Shown here: positions 4,312 through 7,336 of the stretch, one piece after another | Position numbering within the stretch: the first letter of the stretch is position 1 | Layout: each line of letters starts with the position of its first letter | Source: an uncultured Alphaproteobacteria bacterium | Lineage (GTDB): Bacteria; Pseudomonadota; Alphaproteobacteria; RF32; CAG-239 | Length of the DNA: 7,336 bases | Reading direction: 5' to 3' | Assembly (NCBI GenBank): GCA_944392185.1 | Contig: CALXVW010000032.1 | Location: forward strand, 1-7,336 | The notes under the pieces: model-generated | Database searches by the model: none | Told to the model about the DNA's origin: nothing | The model's input: the letters and a program-made list of their open reading frames with translations, nothing else | Made by a program: the position numbers and the translations under genes

Positions 4312-7125
4312 TTACTCCTCATCTGTCATTTCAGGTTCAGAGACAACACCTTCATCACTGTCTTCAACATCAGGAGCGCTCTCGCCCAAAACCTCAGATC
4401 CGGTTTCTTCTTCCAGCTCCTCATCATCGCCTTCATCGGCATCAAGCCAAGTCACGGAAACAACCTTCTCATTCTCAGCCAAGCGGAACAAGATAACACC
4501 TTGGGTCTTGCGTCCGGCGATTCTGATATCTGCCACCGGCATTCTGATGAGTTTTCCGCCATCTGTTACCATCATGATTTGATTATTGTCTTCAATCGGG
4601 AACGAGCTGGCAATTTCTTTGTTGCGTGCAGACATCTCCATATTGGCAATACCCTGCCCGCCGCGTCCGGTTACTCTGTATTCATAAGAAGAAGAACGCT
4701 TACCATATCCGGTTGTGGTAACAGATAAGATAAACTGTTCTGCTTCACGCATAGCCTCATATTTCTCCGGCGTCAAGACAGTCATTTCGACACCTGTCTC
4801 AGAGGCAGATACAGGAATATCATCTCCTCTTTCGGCCTGAATACGTTTAGCGGCGGAAGATATCTTGAGATATTCGTCTCTCTCATCAGAAGTTGCATCA
4901 CTGTGTTTCAAAACCGACATAGAGATAACGGCATCATCTTTGCCAAGCTTGATACCGCGAACACCGGTGGAGTTACGGCCGACAAATACACGAACTTCCG
5001 TTACCGGGAAGCGAATGCATTTACCGCTGCGAGCTGCAAGCAAGATATCATCATCTTCGGTACAAATCCGAACATTGATAAGCTTATCACCCTCATCAAG
5101 CTTCATGGCAATCTTACCGTTTGACTGAACATTGACAAAGTCCATCAAAGAGTTGCGGCGAACATTGCCCTGCGCAGTCGCAAACATAATAGACAAGTCT
5201 TTGCACTCGGCCTCATTCTCCGGCAATTTCATAATAGTGGTGATAGTCTCACCGGCATCAAGCGGCAACAAGTTGATAAACGGCTTGCCCTTAGAGGTTG
5301 GAGACCCGAGCGGCAGTTTATAAACCTTCATCTTGTAGACCAGGCCTTTGGAAGAGAAGAACAGAACCGGCGTGTGAGTGCTGGCCACAAACAAACGGGT
5401 TACAAAATCTTCTTCTTTGGTCGCCATACCGGATTTTCCTTTGCCACCGCGTTTTTGTGCTTTGTAGGCATTGAGCGGCACGCGCTTGATATAACCTGCC
5501 TCAGTCACGGTCACAACCATATCCTCGCGCTGAATAAGAGATTCGATATCGGTATCATACTCAATATCTTCAATCTTAGAGCGGCGCGGTGTTGCATATT
5601 CATCTTTAATGGCAACCAACTCATCACGCATAATACCATAGAGTTTTTCGCGGCTGGAAAGAATAGAGAGACACTCTTTGATTTCATCGCCGAGGCTGAC
5701 TAATTCCTCATGAATTTTATCTCTCTCCAAACCGGTCAAACGTTGGAGTTTCAAATCCAAGATAGCGCGTGCTTGCGCCTCAGATAAGCGATAAGTTCCG
5801 TTCTCAACCTTGCGGTCAGGCTCATCAATCAACTTAACCAAAGCCTCGACATCTCCGGCGGGCCAAGCTTTGGCAAGCAAAGCATCTTTGGCCTCTTGCG
5901 GAGTCGGCGATGTGCGGATAAGATCAATCACGGGGTCAATATTTTCAACCGCGATTGCCAAACCAACCAACACATGAGCTCTGTCGCGTGCTTTGTTGAG
6001 CTCAAAGATAGTACGGCGGCGGATAACCTCCTCGCGGAATTCAATAAAGGCGGCAATGATTTCTTTTAAGTTCATCATCATCGGCCGACCGTTATGAATG
6101 GCCAACATATTCATACCGAAGCTGGTTTGCAGCGGGGTATATTTATAGAGTTGGTTCAAAACCACATCAGCTTGGAAATCGCGTTTGATTTCGATAACGA
6201 CACGCACGCCATGACGGTCAGATTCATCGCGGATTTCGCCGATACCCTCAATCTTCTTTTCCTTAACCAGCTCGGCAATACGAGTAATCATTGCCGCTTT
6301 ATTAACCTGGTAGGGAATCTCATGAACAATGATGGCTTCTTTATCTTTGTGGAGTTCCTCAATGGTGCATTTTGCTCTCATCACAACAGAGCCTCTGCCG
6401 GTGAGATAAGCCGATTTGGCCCCGGAATATCCGAGTATCAAGCCTCCTGTCGGAAAATCAGGTCCCGGCACGATTTGGATGAGGTCTTCGATTGAAACTT
6501 CCGGATTATCAATATAAGCACAGCAGGCATCGATAACCTCACCCAAGTTGTGCGGCGGAATATTGGTAGCCATACCAACGGCAATACCATTGGCGCCGTT
6601 AACCAAAAGGTTGGGATAGCTGGCCGGCAACACGGAAGGCTCTTGCAAACTTTCATCATAGTTGGGCATAAAGTCGACGGTGTCTTTATCAATATCATCA
6701 ATCAAGGCATGGGCAACTTTAGCCAATCTGGCTTCGGTATAACGCATGGCGGCGGCACTGTCACCATCCATAGAACCAAAGTTTCCTTGTCCGTCAATCA
6801 AAGGCACGCGCATAGAGAACGGCTGCGCCATACGAACCATTGCCTCATAAACAGAGAAATCACCGTGCGGGTGATATTTACCTAATACATCACCGACGAT
6901 ACGGGCAGACTTTCTAAACGGGCGGTTATAGTCATAGCCGTTTTCATAAGCAGAATAGATGATACGGCGGTGCACCGGTTTCAAACCATCGCGCACATCT
7001 GGCAGCGCACGGGAGACGATAACGCTCATTGCATAGTCAAGATAAGAGCGGCGCATCTCATCAGAGATTTCAACAGGTGCAATATCTTTAGTGGTTTCAA
7101 CCACGGGCATTACTTCATCAGTCAC
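4312..7125 (-). CDS. gyrA: DNA gyrase subunit A
   Basis: The 937-aa breakage-reunion subunit of DNA gyrase (A2B2), which introduces negative supercoils using ATP bound by GyrB. DEMRRSYLDYAMSVIVSRAL opens the catalytic domain. The DNA-cleaving tyrosine is Y129 in AAMRYTE, and IVPGPDFPTGG is also conserved. The GyrA box QKRGGKG (557-563) starts the DNA-wrapping C-terminal domain and marks gyrase, not topoisomerase IV. The protein ends in a long acidic tail (about 895-937), somewhat longer than usual; E. coli GyrA has 875 residues. The start is GTG at 7123-7125, with GAAGG (7135-7139) nine bases upstream. The next candidate, an ATG at codon 6, has no good ribosome-binding site. In the quinolone pocket, HPHGDFSVYE has F90 and E94 where E. 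coli has S83 and D87. It leads the leftward cluster. Confidence 0.98.
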   Translation of the reverse strand: MTDEVMPVVETTKDIAPVEISDEMRRSYLDYAMSVIVSRALPDVRDGLKPVHRRIIYSAYENGYDYNRPFRKSARIVGDVLGKYHPHGDFSVYEAMVRMAQPFSMRVPLIDGQGNFGSMDGDSAAAMRYTEARLAKVAHALIDDIDKDTVDFMPNYDESLQEPSVLPASYPNLLVNGANGIAVGMATNIPPHNLGEVIDACCAYIDNPEVSIEDLIQIVPGPDFPTGGLILGYSGAKSAYLTGRGSVVMRAKCTIEELHKDKEAIIVHEIPYQVNKAAMITRIAELVKEKKIEGIGEIRDESDRHGVRVVIEIKRDFQADVVLNQLYKYTPLQTSFGMNMLAIHNGRPMMMNLKEIIAAFIEFREEVIRRRTIFELNKARDRAHVLVGLAIAVENIDPVIDLIRTSPTPQEAKDALLAKAWPAGDVEALVKLIDEPDRKVENGTYRLSEAQARAILDLKLQRLTGLERDKIHEELVSLGDEIKECLSILSSREKLYGIMRDELVAIKDEYATPRRSKIEDIEYDTDIESLIQREDMVVTVTEAGYIKRVPLNAYKAQKRGGKGKSGMATKEEDFVTRLFVASTHTPVLFFSSKGLVYKMKVYKLPLGSPTSKGKPFINLLPLDAGETITTIMKLPENEAECKDLSIMFATAQGNVRRNSLMDFVNVQSNGKIAMKLDEGDKLINVRICTEDDDILLAARSGKCIRFPVTEVRVFVGRNSTGVRGIKLGKDDAVISMSVLKHSDATSDERDEYLKISSAAKRIQAERGDDIPVSASETGVEMTVLTPEKYEAMREAEQFILSVTTTGYGKRSSSYEYRVTGRGGQGIANMEMSARNKEIASSFPIEDNNQIMMVTDGGKLIRMPVADIRIAGRKTQGVILFRLAENEKVVSVTWLDADEGDDEELEEETGSEVLGESAPDVEDSDEGVVSEPEMTDEE

Positions 7126-7159
7126 TTTACATTACCTTCAAATTAATTAAACTTTCGGC

Positions 7160-7186
7160 AGTGTAGCAGAAAAGAAAAAGTTTCAA
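7160..7186 (-). promoter_or_regulatory. Candidate gyrA promoter
   Basis: On the minus strand, TTGAAA (7181-7186) is followed after 15 bases by TACACT (7160-7165). The -10 is preceded by TG one base upstream, an extended -10 that can offset the short spacer. Transcription would begin near 7153 and give a leader of about 28 bases that includes the Shine-Dalgarno sequence GAAGG (7135-7139). Confidence 0.5.
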
Positions 7187-7239
7187 CAGTTTTTTTACCG
7201 AGTTATGCCCAACAAAAAGTAGCATTTTTCTCTCTACGG

Positions 7240-7271
7240 CCAAAAAAAGTGCCTTAAAATTGATTTTAGGC
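7240..7271 (-). terminator. Probable terminator of a leftward gene beyond the right edge
   Basis: On the minus strand GCCTAAAAT pairs with ATTTTAAGGC (7251-7271) with one bulged base, followed by AC and seven T (7242-7248). It would end a transcript entering from the right before the gyrA promoter. The remaining right-edge sequence (7272-7336) is AT-rich, and I see no gene in it. Confidence 0.55.
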
Positions 7272-7336
7272 TCGAGCGGGAATAAAAAAGTTAACAAAAA
7301 AATCTCAAAAACGCAAAAAACGAGCTTATTGCATAA

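Noticed and set aside
6094..6495. Plus-strand 133-codon frame inside gyrA
   Set aside because: It is an antisense shadow of conserved gyrA coding sequence, with no signals of its own.

Overview
The window looks like a piece of chromosome from an AT-rich alphaproteobacterium. This rests mainly on the look of its GyrA (an N-terminus ending in DEMRRSYLDYAMSVIVSRAL and an acidic C-terminal tail). It is an inference from family knowledge, not a database result. All recognisable protein genes except one small ORF are on the minus strand. Most have a clear Shine-Dalgarno sequence.

Left end (1-590): tRNA-Cys(GCA) and tRNA-Asn(GTT), both with encoded CCA, are followed by an intrinsic terminator. The last 11 bases of tRNA-Asn, the terminator and the sequence after it form a perfect 77-bp unit. 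This unit occurs again 248 bp downstream (183-259 and 431-507). The copies flank a 171-bp hairpin-rich stretch with no credible gene. The layout resembles the tRNA-end duplication left by an integrated element, or a tandem duplication.

Middle left (590-1870): a 259-aa protein of unknown family is encoded on the minus strand. It is divergent from a 71-aa plus-strand ORF, which is preceded by a possible H-type pseudoknot and followed by a textbook terminator. Candidate promoters for both genes lie back to back in the 226-bp gap between them. This is the least explained part of the window.

Right side (1869-7336): a leftward cluster runs gyrA, a DUF212/YuiD-type divergent PAP2 membrane protein, a MIF-family tautomerase, and an OpgB/LtaS-type membrane phosphoglycerol transferase. 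The 47- and 16-bp gaps between the first three genes suggest co-transcription. A hairpin after gyrA may lower expression of the rest, and an 88-bp gap precedes the transferase gene. gyrA has its own candidate extended -10 promoter, and a terminator for the gene to its right lies further upstream.

Three points stand out in this cluster. The transferase gene contains a 17-base A tract, and gain or loss of one base there creates an immediate stop, so it may be phase variable. An out-of-frame peptide directly before its start looks like a lost N-terminus. GyrA has Phe and Glu at the two main quinolone-resistance positions. I found no CRISPR array, complete insertion sequence, integrase or known defence system.
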